64,000 nucleotides of DNA. Source: Morella rubra. Taxonomy: Eukaryota; Streptophyta; Magnoliopsida; Fagales; Myricaceae. The position numbers were made by a program, and so were the translations under genes. This document shows positions 12,128 through 22,100 of this stretch, one piece after another; the stretch's first letter is position 1, and each line of letters starts with the position of its first letter. The notes beneath the pieces were generated by a model. It saw nothing but the letters and a program-made list of their open reading frames with translations, did no database searches and was not told the origin of the DNA. The DNA is taken from positions 30,717,331-30,781,330 of the forward strand of contig CM025854.1 of the NCBI GenBank assembly GCA_003952965.2, in the 5' to 3' direction.

Positions 12128-13276
12128 TCAGTTACTGAATCCATCACCTCCTATCTTAAGCTGGTATGCATTAATCACTTCAGGTGCAACTTCCATAAAC
12201 TGGATCACAAACCTCTTTTCAAAGTCCTGCTTACTTAAATTCAATGCCCAGATTAGATCTCTGTCTTTCCTAACCAGACCTTTAGACATCAAAACTTGCA
12301 GAACTGCAAATCTTGGAATCATTCTCTTCTCCATACTGGTCAGAAATAGATTTGGGCATCTACCAACGTCCGATGGCTTCAGACCAGCCTTGTTTATCAT
12401 GAAATCCATCACATCCTTAATCTTCTCCTCTGAACAAACCATCAGCATGGGCTGCACTCTAAATGCTGAAAGAAATTCATTTTCGGACCAACCAAAGCTC
12501 TTCAGAATCTCCTTTTTCTTTTCCCACTTCACTTTGCTTATAGTCGCCATGCATTTAACGGCCAAAATGAATGATGGCCTCATCGGTTCGAAACCCATTT
12601 CTTTTATTGCACAAACCACCTCTTTGAACAAGTCAGTCTTCAATAAAAGTGATCTAGGTTGCATCATGACAAGTTTTGCAACATGTTGTTCTGGCACTCC
12701 ATGAGCCCTCAGAGTGGCCATATTTGGCACCATAACTTTCTTAATGTTGCGACGAAATACATTGCTCGATTGCTTCAATGCATAAACGAGGTTCTCATTG
12801 GTCCCAACAATATCCTTGACGAAATCAAGATTGGGTATTATTTTTTTCTCTAAACTAGCCAATAAAATGGATTTGTTTGAACAGATAATCTTTGGTAGGT
12901 CAGGTCCTCTAATTCCCAATGACCGAAAATACTCAATCTTGGGTCTTATAGTTGTTTCTGGACGAGCTAAAATCAGAGGTGGATGCCTAGAAACCAAGCT
13001 TGAAATCTGAGCTTTTGTAAACCCATAACTGGTAAAGAGCTTGAGAAGCGAGTCTCGTTTCTCTGTGTCTCCTATTTTAACTACCTTAGAAGCTGAAATA
13101 GCTTGTTCTAAGGATAACCCGCATGAGTTTGTGAGATAAGAGACTGTTAAAGATTGTTTCTCTGGGGAATTCAAACCTGAACTAACAAACCGCTTTGTCT
13201 GGATCCAAGGAACGTAAATGGTGTATGAACTTATGGCTCCATTTTGTGCGAGTGTTTTGCATATGAAATGACGCAT
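12128..13276 (-). CDS. mTERF-family protein, tandem copy 1 (382 aa)
   Basis: Single-exon mTERF protein with a predicted organelle address. mTERFs are helical-repeat nucleic-acid binders acting in mitochondrial or plastid gene expression. The MRHFICKTLAQNG start at 13276 is preferred over the in-frame ATG at 13474, because the copy at 16900 starts at the same residue and both give 382 aa; the upstream residues are less conserved. Repeated helices of about 33 residues are visible with the hallmark leucine/proline pattern (ISSLVSRHPPLIL, LPKIICSNKSILLASL, VAKLVMMQPRSLLL, VGRCPNLFLTSMEKRMIPR). It resembles the large, tandemly expanded plant mTERF clade around At5g07900. No frame break is seen. 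Its exact target is unknown. Confidence 0.9.
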   Translation of the reverse strand: MRHFICKTLAQNGAISSYTIYVPWIQTKRFVSSGLNSPEKQSLTVSYLTNSCGLSLEQAISASKVVKIGDTEKRDSLLKLFTSYGFTKAQISSLVSRHPPLILARPETTIRPKIEYFRSLGIRGPDLPKIICSNKSILLASLEKKIIPNLDFVKDIVGTNENLVYALKQSSNVFRRNIKKVMVPNMATLRAHGVPEQHVAKLVMMQPRSLLLKTDLFKEVVCAIKEMGFEPMRPSFILAVKCMATISKVKWEKKKEILKSFGWSENEFLSAFRVQPMLMVCSEEKIKDVMDFMINKAGLKPSDVGRCPNLFLTSMEKRMIPRFAVLQVLMSKGLVRKDRDLIWALNLSKQDFEKRFVIQFMEVAPEVINAYQLKIGGDGFSN

Positions 13277-13856
13277 TTCTTCGAGAAAAAGATAGACGGG
13301 TAGCAACAGAAAACTCACCGCGTATGAAAGGCTGAATCGGTAACAGAGAGGGACTGATCGACTAGTAGCAGAAAACTCACCAGGTAAGAAAGGCTGATTT
13401 GGTGCCTGAGTTCGATCATTGAAGTTCAGAGAGAAAACCCTATGAGGAAGCGATTCGTTGGCTCCCCGAGTCACTGTGCGGGCGAACTAATACAGCGGAG
13501 TGACTCTACCAGCTGGCTTGTATCTGCGAGCCCATTGAATGAGGCTCAGCTCACGTAGCTAACCTATAAATGTTCATTCAATTTAGAAAATCACGTGACA
13601 GATTTTGTCTTGATCGAATTATTTTTGCTTATAGACTTATAGTTCTTGTAGAAGTGTCTTTTAGGTTTCTTATGACAGCTACGTCGTTATAATAGATGCC
13701 TCCCGTAATGGCAATTAAGGAAAACTTACGAACATAACTTTTGTAGCCCCTTTTTTTGGTTGCAGCCAACTTCTCGAGGTGGTCTTATTTCTTCAATAAT
13801 GTGGTCTTAACAAACACTCGGTAAAGTCCTTCCTACAAGCCAGGATTTCGTCTCGC
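13277..13856 (-). promoter_or_regulatory. 5' flank of mTERF copy 1
   Basis: The part nearest the gene is closely matched by 18049-18500 upstream of the second copy, including the stretch with TGACAGCTACGTCGTTATAA-like sequence near 13672-13692. The conserved block should hold the shared promoter. No TATA box is assigned with confidence. Confidence 0.4.
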
Positions 13857-14336
13857 GACTCCTAAAGTATTCGAAAGTTATAATTGTGTCTCTAAAATAA
13901 CAAATTAATCATTTAGTTCCACAAGATAAAGATTTCGACAAAAAAAGTCCTTACATTGATTTTTGTCCCTCCGGTTAACAGTAAATGTTAACATGTCAAA
14001 TTAATGACACGTAAATTCAATCAAATTGAGACACGTACTCAATCTAAATGCGCCAACCCACAAATGTGACGTTATCGCAGGCCTAGTTAACCACTTACGC
14101 CGCGTCATTATCACATCGACCAAGCTTACAAAACACACACACAAAAAAAAAAAGAAAAAAAAAACACTGAAGTTTTTCTCCCCATCCATCCTCGCAAACC
14201 ACCTCCCACATTCTCCTCCCAAATTTAATAGAATCCTCGCATTTTAGCATTCACGGTTATCATTATCTTAGAAAACTAAATGATTAATTTGTTACTTCGA
14301 GGACCTAAATGCAACTTTCGAATACCTTAGAAGCCA
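13857..14336. mobile_element. MITE with long (about 75 bp) terminal inverted repeats
   Basis: Left arm about 13857-13935 and right arm about 14258-14336 are imperfect inverted repeats; both contain the CTAAATGATTAATTTGTTA block and the ATTCGAAAGTT block. The centre is AT-rich, with no transposase ORF. The equivalent position in the second mTERF unit lacks it, so it inserted after duplication or was lost there. Confidence 0.7.
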
Positions 14337-14349
14337 TGGAAGCAATTTA

Positions 14350-14642
14350 GCCTTTTTTTACACCTCATCGTTTATTTTTTGCAACATTAAGCATATCAAC
14401 TTTTCAATTTCGTCCTTTTACACCCTCTAGTTAAATTGACATCAAAACTAAGGAAAACAGAGAAAAATGATTTTACCCTCAATTAGCCAACAAATACAAG
14501 GTTGAGAGCAAATACTTTTTTTTTTTTGGTTTCTTTTTGTGTTTTGACAGGCAATTTAATTGAAGGGTGCAAATCGAAGAAATTTGAAAGCTAATGGGCG
14601 CAGTATCATGAAAATAAAATATGAGGGTGTAAATAATCTTTG
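14350..14642. mobile_element. Second inverted-repeat MITE next to the first
   Basis: Left arm about 14350-14445 and right arm about 14545-14642 are imperfect inverted repeats, both with a TTACACC(C)TCAT end and a TTTACACCCT-like internal block. It lies 13 bp from the preceding element and has no coding capacity. Confidence 0.65.
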
Positions 14643-15010
14643 GGATACAAAGTGTTTATTTTTTTTTTTGTGGTTCACCAAGCTTGTTATATCGAGAATG
14701 GGTATTAACAAATATTAGTTGATAGGCTGAACAGCACGGCATAGTTTTCAATGCTAGGAGGACTTTTGATTGCATTATAATTAAGAACAATTTCAGTTGG
14801 CAGTCTCACAACTGTTTGATTCGATGTACCAATCTGAGATTCTGAGCAGTAAGTAGAGGCCGTAGATGGTGTTGTAGGTTCGTTTGTCCCTCGCGATGGA
14901 CTGATTTTGCTTCACTTCAGACACTCTTAAACGAGAAAATCGAATGCGGTAGTTTTTGCAGTTCATCTTCAGACGGCAGGGGTTTTCATACTTTGCTGGT
15001 GTGAAAACAA
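14643..15010. other. Junction between the two tandem mTERF units
   Basis: Contains an approximately 40-bp sequence (about 14681-14717, AAGCTTGTTATATCGAGA core) that recurs at 18818-18857 upstream of mTERF copy 2. This marks the 5' end of each duplicated unit. The roughly 280 bp between this mark and the start of the next unit is unassigned. Confidence 0.5.
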
Positions 15011-15222
15011 GTCATTCATATCCTCACACCATACTCTCCTGCCTGATCATTAATCGTTACCCTCACTCGAATCTAGAATTGAGTTTGTGTAGGCATCTGT
15101 CCCACTGGCTGCCGAAGGCAATGGCATGATAAACATCCCCAGAAAAGCCTCCCTTTCACGTCGGTGACAATATCAACATTGACCCAGGCCTTACCATCAA
15201 TCTGCTTTCTAGACAAAAGTTG
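15011..15222 (-). pseudogene. Unrecognised gene fragment, copy 2 (frameshifted)
   Basis: Clear homologue of 11637-11906. It carries small indels, including an extra base in the KGG region and loss of about 8-12 bases near the NRTINDQ region, so it is no longer open. It shows that the fragment was part of the duplicated unit. Confidence 0.7.
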
Positions 15223-15400
15223 AGAAATTTCCTATCAAGCTATTTTCTACCCAGATTTTATTTCCCATATTTATACTATCATCCTCTATTGATAACCATA
15301 TCTTCAATCAGATTGCTTGCATTGAGGAGTACTATATAATAACTAATAAGAAATTCTTGTCTTTTTGTTTTTTGAAGGCAAATACGATCCAATTAAACAA

Positions 15401-16690
15401 CTACTGAAAAGAGTCACAGTTAACTACAGAGCACGGAATAGCAGGAACAGAAAGAAAACCAAAACTAAAGGATAGAGCTGCCCATTTAGCCAGTTTATGA
15501 GAGAGCTTGTTCTGCCATCGAGGGATCCATCCGAAAGAATGCATTGGATGAGAGGTGAGGAAATTCCGAATAACCTCAACCCAATCCTCCACCTGCCAGC
15601 TTGCAACAGAGGTGCTGTCAAGCACATCCTCAACCAAGGTCAAGCAATCACTTTCAAACGAAACAGAGGGCCAATTTGCAGCTTCAACCAGACACACAGC
15701 CGACAAGAGGGCTGCAGTCTCTCCACCCAAAGGGTCTTGTGATGATATATGCTGTGTGTACGCTGTACATAGGAAGCCTTCAGAGTCGCGTAACACAACA
15801 GCCAAGACCGAGTGAGATGATCTCACGGCAACATCCATATTGCATTTAAAAGCCCCCACCGGAGGGGGACGCCAAACACCACCAGCAAAGCTCGACACTT
15901 CATTCCAAGTAGACACATGATCCAAGTACCTACGCCTAGTACCTTGGATTAGTTCAAAAGGGTCAACCAGAGCCAGATTATGCACCACCTCATTGCGCAG
16001 ATACCATAAGGAATCCAGAACAATAGCTGATCCCAAGATAAAGTTTCTACAGTCAGATTTCTTAACTCCAAAAACCCAGTCAGGATGTAGAAGCTGCAAA
16101 ACAAAATAAGGCAAAGACATCTCAGGAAGCCTATCAATGAGAATAGGCCATACTACCACATGGGCAACCTGACATCTTAAAAAAAAATGTTCCGCTGTTT
16201 CCAAGACTAACCCACACAGAGGACACAAACTCTTCTCAGATGAACTAAGATCCATATATTGGACCAGCAAACCATGCAAGGGCAGAGCAGACTGAGCGCA
16301 CTTCCATAGAAAAAGCTTCAAACGATCGTGAATAGGAAACTTCCAGTCTTGTCCAGTCCTTGTTCTGGAAAGGATGGCCATCATGAGCAGACCAAGGTTT
16401 AAGTGTTGTGTAAGCACTAGCAACTGAGAAGGGCCCTTTTGAATCCGCGTCCAAATCCATTGGTCCTCACGCAAAGGGTCCAACCTTGGTACAAATAGCA
16501 GCAGCAGATACTTCATCAAAAGAATTTTCAATTCAGTCCACCTTCCAATCATTTGAGTCAGGATCGACAAGATCAGCCACTGACTGGATCACATAACTCT
16601 CAGGCAACTCAGCTGATCTAGGCTGAAAATCAGGAAGTGATGGTATCCAGGGGTCAACCCAAACCTGAATACTATCCAAGTTAACTTTCC
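15401..16690 (-). mobile_element. LINE fragment: zf-RVT finger and RNase H domain
   Basis: A 389-codon minus-strand frame (16570-15401) holds a zf-RVT finger (CPLCGLVLETAEHFFLRC) followed by an RVT_3-type RNase H domain. The RNase H acidic residues are visible in KCNMD, GGETAALL and FESDC, with a terminal NKLSHKLAKWA motif. Upstream, broken frames to about 16690 continue the reverse-transcriptase tail (VWVDPWIPSLPDFQP in another frame). Only the 3' part of the element is present, so it cannot mobilise itself. It occupies the region between the gene fragment and mTERF copy 2 that is missing from unit 1. Confidence 0.88.
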
Positions 16691-16899
16691 TCGAAAGGTA
16701 GCTGCAGTCAGTGCTGTCGTTATAAAACGCATAAGGCCATATCCTTGGAAAGCTAAATCAATCATGTCTGACCAAATGAGTGAAACCATTGGTACCATTC
16801 CATTCCAACCGCTGCTTAACCATTATATTAACAACCCATACAAGTTGCCAGCATGTTTGCGAAGTTCAATGATTCTTCCATCAGATCCAGGACTCACAA
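16691..16899 (-). repeat. LINE-derived spacer 3' of mTERF copy 2
   Basis: Homologous to 11907-12127. On the minus strand it continues into the LINE frame through an ATFRGKL-like stretch near 16680-16700. Confidence 0.65.
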
Positions 16900-18048
16900 T
16901 CAGTTACTGAATCCATCACATCCTATCTTACCCTGATATGCATGAATCACTTCAGGTGCATCTTCTATAAACGGGGTCACAAATTTCTTCTCAAAGTCCT
17001 GCTTCCTTGGATTCAATGCCCATACTAGATGTATGTCGTTCCTAATCAGACCTTTAGACATCAAAACTTTCAGAACTGCATACCTGGGGATCATTCTCCT
17101 CTCCACACTGGCCAGAAATAAATTTGGGCATCTACTAACGTCTAATGGCTTCAGACCTGCCTTGTTCATCAAGAAATCGATCACATCCCTAATCTTCTCC
17201 TCTGAACATTCCATCAGCATGGGCTGCACTCTAAATGCTGAAAGAAATTCATTTTCGGACCAACCAAAGCTCTTCAGAATCTCCTTTTTCTTTTCCCACT
17301 TCACTTTGCTTATAATGGACATACATTTAACGGCCAAAATGAATGATCGACTCATCGGTTCGAAACCCATTTCTTTTATTTCACAAACCACCTCTTTGAA
17401 CAAGTCAGTCTTCAACAAAAGTGATCTAGGTTGCATCATGATAAGTTTTGCAACATGTTGTTCTGGCACTCCATGAGCCCTCAGAGTGGCTATATTTGGC
17501 ACCATAACTTTCTTAATGTTGAAATGAAATACATTGCTCGAGTGCTTCAATGCATAAACGAGGTTCTCATTGGTCCCAACAATATCCTTGACGAAATCAA
17601 GATTGGGTATTATTTGTTTCTCTAAACTAGACAATAAAATGGATCTGTCTGAACAGATAATCTTTGGTAGGTCAGGTCCTCTAAAGCCCAATGACCGAAA
17701 ATACTCAATCTTGGGTCTTATATTTGTTTCTGGACGAGCTAAAATCAGAGGTGGGTGCCTAGAAACCAAGCTCGAAATCTGAGTTTTTGTAAACCCATAA
17801 CTGGTAAAGAGCTTGAGAAGCAAGTCTGGTTTCTCTGTGTCTCTTATTTTAACTACCTTAGAAGCTGAAATAGCTTGTTCTAAGGATAACCCGCATGAGT
17901 CTGTGAGATAAGAGACTGTTAAAGATTGTTTCTCCGGGGACTTCAAACCTGAACTAACAAACCGCTTTGTCTGGATCCAAGGACCATACATGGTGTATGA
18001 ACTTATGGCTCCATTTTGTGCGAGTGTTTTGTATATGAAATGACGCAT
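16900..18048 (-). CDS. mTERF-family protein, tandem copy 2 (382 aa)
   Basis: Tandem paralogue of the gene at 12128-13276: same length, same start (MRHFIYKTLAQNG at 18048), no indels needed, and differences only at scattered residues. It is a single-exon mTERF with an N-terminal organelle-targeting-like region and successive mTERF helices. Both copies remain open, which suggests recent duplication or retained function. The frame is open 5' to 18159, but the extra residues match copy 1 poorly near their beginning. Role: organellar gene expression, precise target unknown. Confidence 0.9.
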   Translation of the reverse strand: MRHFIYKTLAQNGAISSYTMYGPWIQTKRFVSSGLKSPEKQSLTVSYLTDSCGLSLEQAISASKVVKIRDTEKPDLLLKLFTSYGFTKTQISSLVSRHPPLILARPETNIRPKIEYFRSLGFRGPDLPKIICSDRSILLSSLEKQIIPNLDFVKDIVGTNENLVYALKHSSNVFHFNIKKVMVPNIATLRAHGVPEQHVAKLIMMQPRSLLLKTDLFKEVVCEIKEMGFEPMSRSFILAVKCMSIISKVKWEKKKEILKSFGWSENEFLSAFRVQPMLMECSEEKIRDVIDFLMNKAGLKPLDVSRCPNLFLASVERRMIPRYAVLKVLMSKGLIRNDIHLVWALNPRKQDFEKKFVTPFIEDAPEVIHAYQGKIGCDGFSN

Positions 18049-18860
18049 TTCTTTGAGAAAAAGACAGACGGGTAGCAACAGAAAACTCACTACGTATGAA
18101 AGGCTGAATCTGTAACAGAGAGGGACTGATGTCTGATCGGCTAGTAGCAGAAAACTCACCAGGTGAGAAAGTCTGATTTGGTGTCTGGGTTCGATCTTTG
18201 AAGTTCAGAGAGAGAACCCCATGGGGAGCAATTCGTCGGCTCTCCGATTCACCGTGATGCGAGCGAACTAATACGGCGGATTGACTCTGCTAGCTGGCTT
18301 GAATCTGGGACAATCTCTGGGCGAACCCGTGTAATATTCTAGAAACGTATACTTTTTTGCGAATAGCTATTGTAGAAGTGTCGTTTATCTTTGTCATGAC
18401 AGGTACGTCGTTATAATAGATGCCGCCCTTAATGGCAACTAAGGAAATCCTCCGAGTACAACTTCTCTAGCTGGTCCTTTTTCTTCAATAATTTGGTCTT
18501 AAAAAACGCCTGGAAAAAGTGATTTTCAAATTGTGTTTGAGCGATAAAATTTTGAGCATAAAAAGTTAATAAAAAAAAGTAAAAGAAAGAGTAAAAAAAT
18601 TAATAAAAAAATTAATAAAAAAATAAAAAAATTTATAGAAGGTAATAAAAAGTAAAAAATTTTATAAGAATTAATAAAAAAATAAGGAAAGAGAAATTTT
18701 TTTAATGATAATAAAATTTTAAAGAATAAAAATTTTGATTAGTTAACATAACTTGAAGCGTTACACAAATAAAAATTTTCTTTTGTGTAGGTATTACGCA
18801 GACATTTTGCTCAGTCATCAAGCTTGTTATATCGAGACTGGGTATTAACAAATATTTTAG
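18049..18860 (-). promoter_or_regulatory. 5' flank of mTERF copy 2, with AT-rich low-complexity stretch
   Basis: The first approximately 450 bp match the copy 1 flank. About 18530-18780 is a low-complexity A/T run of TAATAAAAAAA-type words. The unit-end mark (AAGCTTGTTATATCGAGA) is at about 18821-18838. Confidence 0.45.
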
Positions 18861-19135
18861 TAGCACCTATTAACAAAATATTCTTTGGTGCTGTGAGAAC
18901 ACTTGGGTGTTAAATATCCTCCGAAGGGTATCTTAACTTCTCCCTCAATTTTCCCTTCACCACCCGCTACGCTTGAAATTGTAATCTTGGACACACTAAT
19001 TACCCCGCGAAAAGAGAAAAAAACCAGAGAATCTCGGACTTAATTAAACATAATATCTCGATGAGATAACCCGAGAAAGGAATCTGTATTATGATCAAGA
19101 AGACAATGTTCACGATGCCCTTTTTGTTTCTATAA

Positions 19136-22100
19136 TTATGATTCTTCCCTGAGCACCATGTCATCTGAAGAAGACTCCAGATAGGAGATAACAAGATCAG
19201 CTGCTTTGTACCCAGACGCTATAGCTTTGCCAACAGACAGCCCACCCTTATGGTTCCCTGCAAGTTTATAGTCCAACAAGAGAGAGAGACTCAAATTATT
19301 AACTGCATTACTGATCAAATCATAACATGGTGGACGGAAGTCATCCTTTTTTGCACGTTTCATATATGCAGTGTACAAAAAATGCCAACTTGAAAAAAGA
19401 GAAGCCTACTTATGGTCTTCATTAGCAGCAGGATACCATCAGTCATAATCTCACCCCCATTGTTTTCTGAAGCATTAGTCCTGTATGCTAAGGGTATGAG
19501 GAGATGGGTTCCTTTCAGCTCTAAATATCCTTAAATCATTTCGTGGACAAACTTTTGGAAGAGGAACTCAAGCAACAAGAGAGACAATAGGGGTTTTATC
19601 ACATAACCTGCAAGTTTCTTACAATATCTTTGACTAGCAAGTCACACAGCATTAATGGCAATGTTCAGCTCTTACAGTTTTGTGATGGTAGGATTGTTTT
19701 TCGTTTCTCTCATGAAAGTTTGTAAAACATTAATTGGAAAATACCAATCATGGTTTGAGAACTCCTGAACCTAAAAAGACACTAGTATCTGAATTTCACA
19801 AGTTATAAACTCCCAGGAAACTTATTATAGATTACATTCTGTATTCTTCGAAGTTTAAGATATTACAGGATCTGCCAAACCTTCATCCTGGGGGAGATTG
19901 TAAATGATTTCTTTATCCAAAATTCAAGTTGACAAGTGATTACCTGCATAAAAGAATCCAGGAAGATTTTTCTCCATCGTTTCAATTGCTTCTAGGACTG
20001 AACCATAGTTATGCCCGTACAAGGGAAATGCTTTACTCCAGTAGAAATGACTGTCATTAAGTACACTCCAAATGTAAGAAACGTGCTAATTTACAGGATT
20101 TTCATAGCTTCATTTCCAACCTTTACCATCCAAAAAAGCTAAAATGAAAAGGCGGTTATTATAGGTTTGCATACTTTACAAATGTAGGTTCTCCCTCTGC
20201 TCCCAGCAACTGCCTAAGGTCGGAAGAAACAATCTGCTTCAACTCATCTCTAGAAATATGGTTAACAGGAGAAAAAAATGTTAGACAGATGAGATATAAC
20301 ATTAAGTACAACAACCACAGCAAAAAAAAAAAGGCTACCATGACCAAAAAATTGATGATAAACATATGAAAGTGGAAGATGCAATTCATAAATCAGAAGA
20401 ATGATAGTTCCCATACGTTGAAGCTTTTGCTAGATCACTGTTTCGACTTCCACCAATGAAGGTTGTATAAAGATATAGGTCATTAGGTGCACGATCTGGA
20501 AACATCATAGAAGAAAAGAGTGTACCTGTAAAGCAGAATCCATTCAGTCACATGATAAGAAGAACATATACATTATATATCTGTAGCGAACCATAGCCAA
20601 GAATTACCAAGGGTTTTTAGACCATTTTGCTGCTCTTTAGAAGGAACAAGAACTCCAAATCCTTCAAGGGGTCTCTTCACATTCTCCTTTTTAAAGGTGG
20701 TGATTATGACTGACAGTGGCAAGTAAGTTACCTGACCAGCAAATATAATATGATTTCTACAAGCTGAACAGATAGAAAACACAATGAATGAAGTCAACCT
20801 CTTCAGGTTCCAAGCGTATCCAAAGGACTATGATGTGTATAATGTTTACAGGTACAAAGATTAATTGAGCATCAGGAAGTGGAATGTCGAGGCTTGCTAT
20901 CCCTTATCTTTATAACCATATTGAGAGAAAATAATCTACTACCTGGTTCCTACCCAAAATTCTCAAAGAGCAACATGCAAGATGAAGATTTAATATATAA
21001 AAACTACTTAATTTCATGCATGTTAGCCTTCCCCATTTGTTTGTATAAGAAGGCTCATACACATACTTTCATGTTTTTACTAGCATTATCCAAGATCAAA
21101 CTTTGATGGAGTCCCCAAAGACATTGATAAGCATGTGCATGATTATTCAAGTAAAACTATGGGGATGATTACCTTAGGAAGAATGTCAAGCGGAAAGAGT
21201 GTTCCCCTTTTGGTGATCTTCATTTCTTTGACATTACATAATGGAGCCTATTAAATAAGTTTTGAGTCAGTCAAAAACGATGTCCCTTTCAGAAGCAGTG
21301 ATGTGAGAAACATAAATCATATATCATCAAGAACGTCACAAATGTGCTTCTCATTTTGAAGCTTTCCAAAGCACATGGACCAAGCATACGTTGAAAACAT
21401 GTGTACTTACCGTCATGATTACAGCATCAACTGGCAAAGCTTCTGAATGCTTGTCACTGGCAGAACCACAAGCAACAGTCCAATTTTCTAATGCAGACTT
21501 CCCATCAGAGCTGTAAGATAGTGACAAAACCTTTGAGTTCAGCTTAAGGTCATCTTTGCCAAGCTCTTTGCACAACATATCAGTAAGTGTCTGCAAAAGA
21601 CCAAGAGCAGAAAACAAAGACCACACATTAATATGAGAAAGTAGCAGCTAGCAATAAAGATCACTATAAACATTTATTTCCGCATATAACATGGAGAAAA
21701 ATGCAAAAGTGATGTCTGGTACAACATGCAAACTACATCAATCTTAACAAGTGGCAATACCTGCATTCCACCACGAAAGGAAAATGAACCACGCCAGCGT
21801 TCCTTTTTTTCTAAAAGGCCCTTTTTTTCTCCACTTTTTCCCCTTTTGGCAGATAACTTAGTTTGAACCAGGCCAGCTATAATAGAGCCAAACCTGATAG
21901 CATATAGGATCAGCAAGTTATAGACATAGATCATGAAATAAGAATAAGAATAATTGTTAGTTACATGCTACCAATAATTGGGGAACTCCAAGGGTTCAGT
22001 CTGCCAATATTAAAATCAACTACAAAAGAGTATAAGGAGACTACTACTGCAAGGTTATATCATGTCCAGAAAATGGTTTTGCACAGACAGCAAGGAATGA

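Noticed and set aside
12081..12704. 207-codon plus-strand frame opposite mTERF copy 1
   Set aside because: Antisense shadow of the mTERF coding frame; the same shadow appears over copy 2 at 17033-17476.
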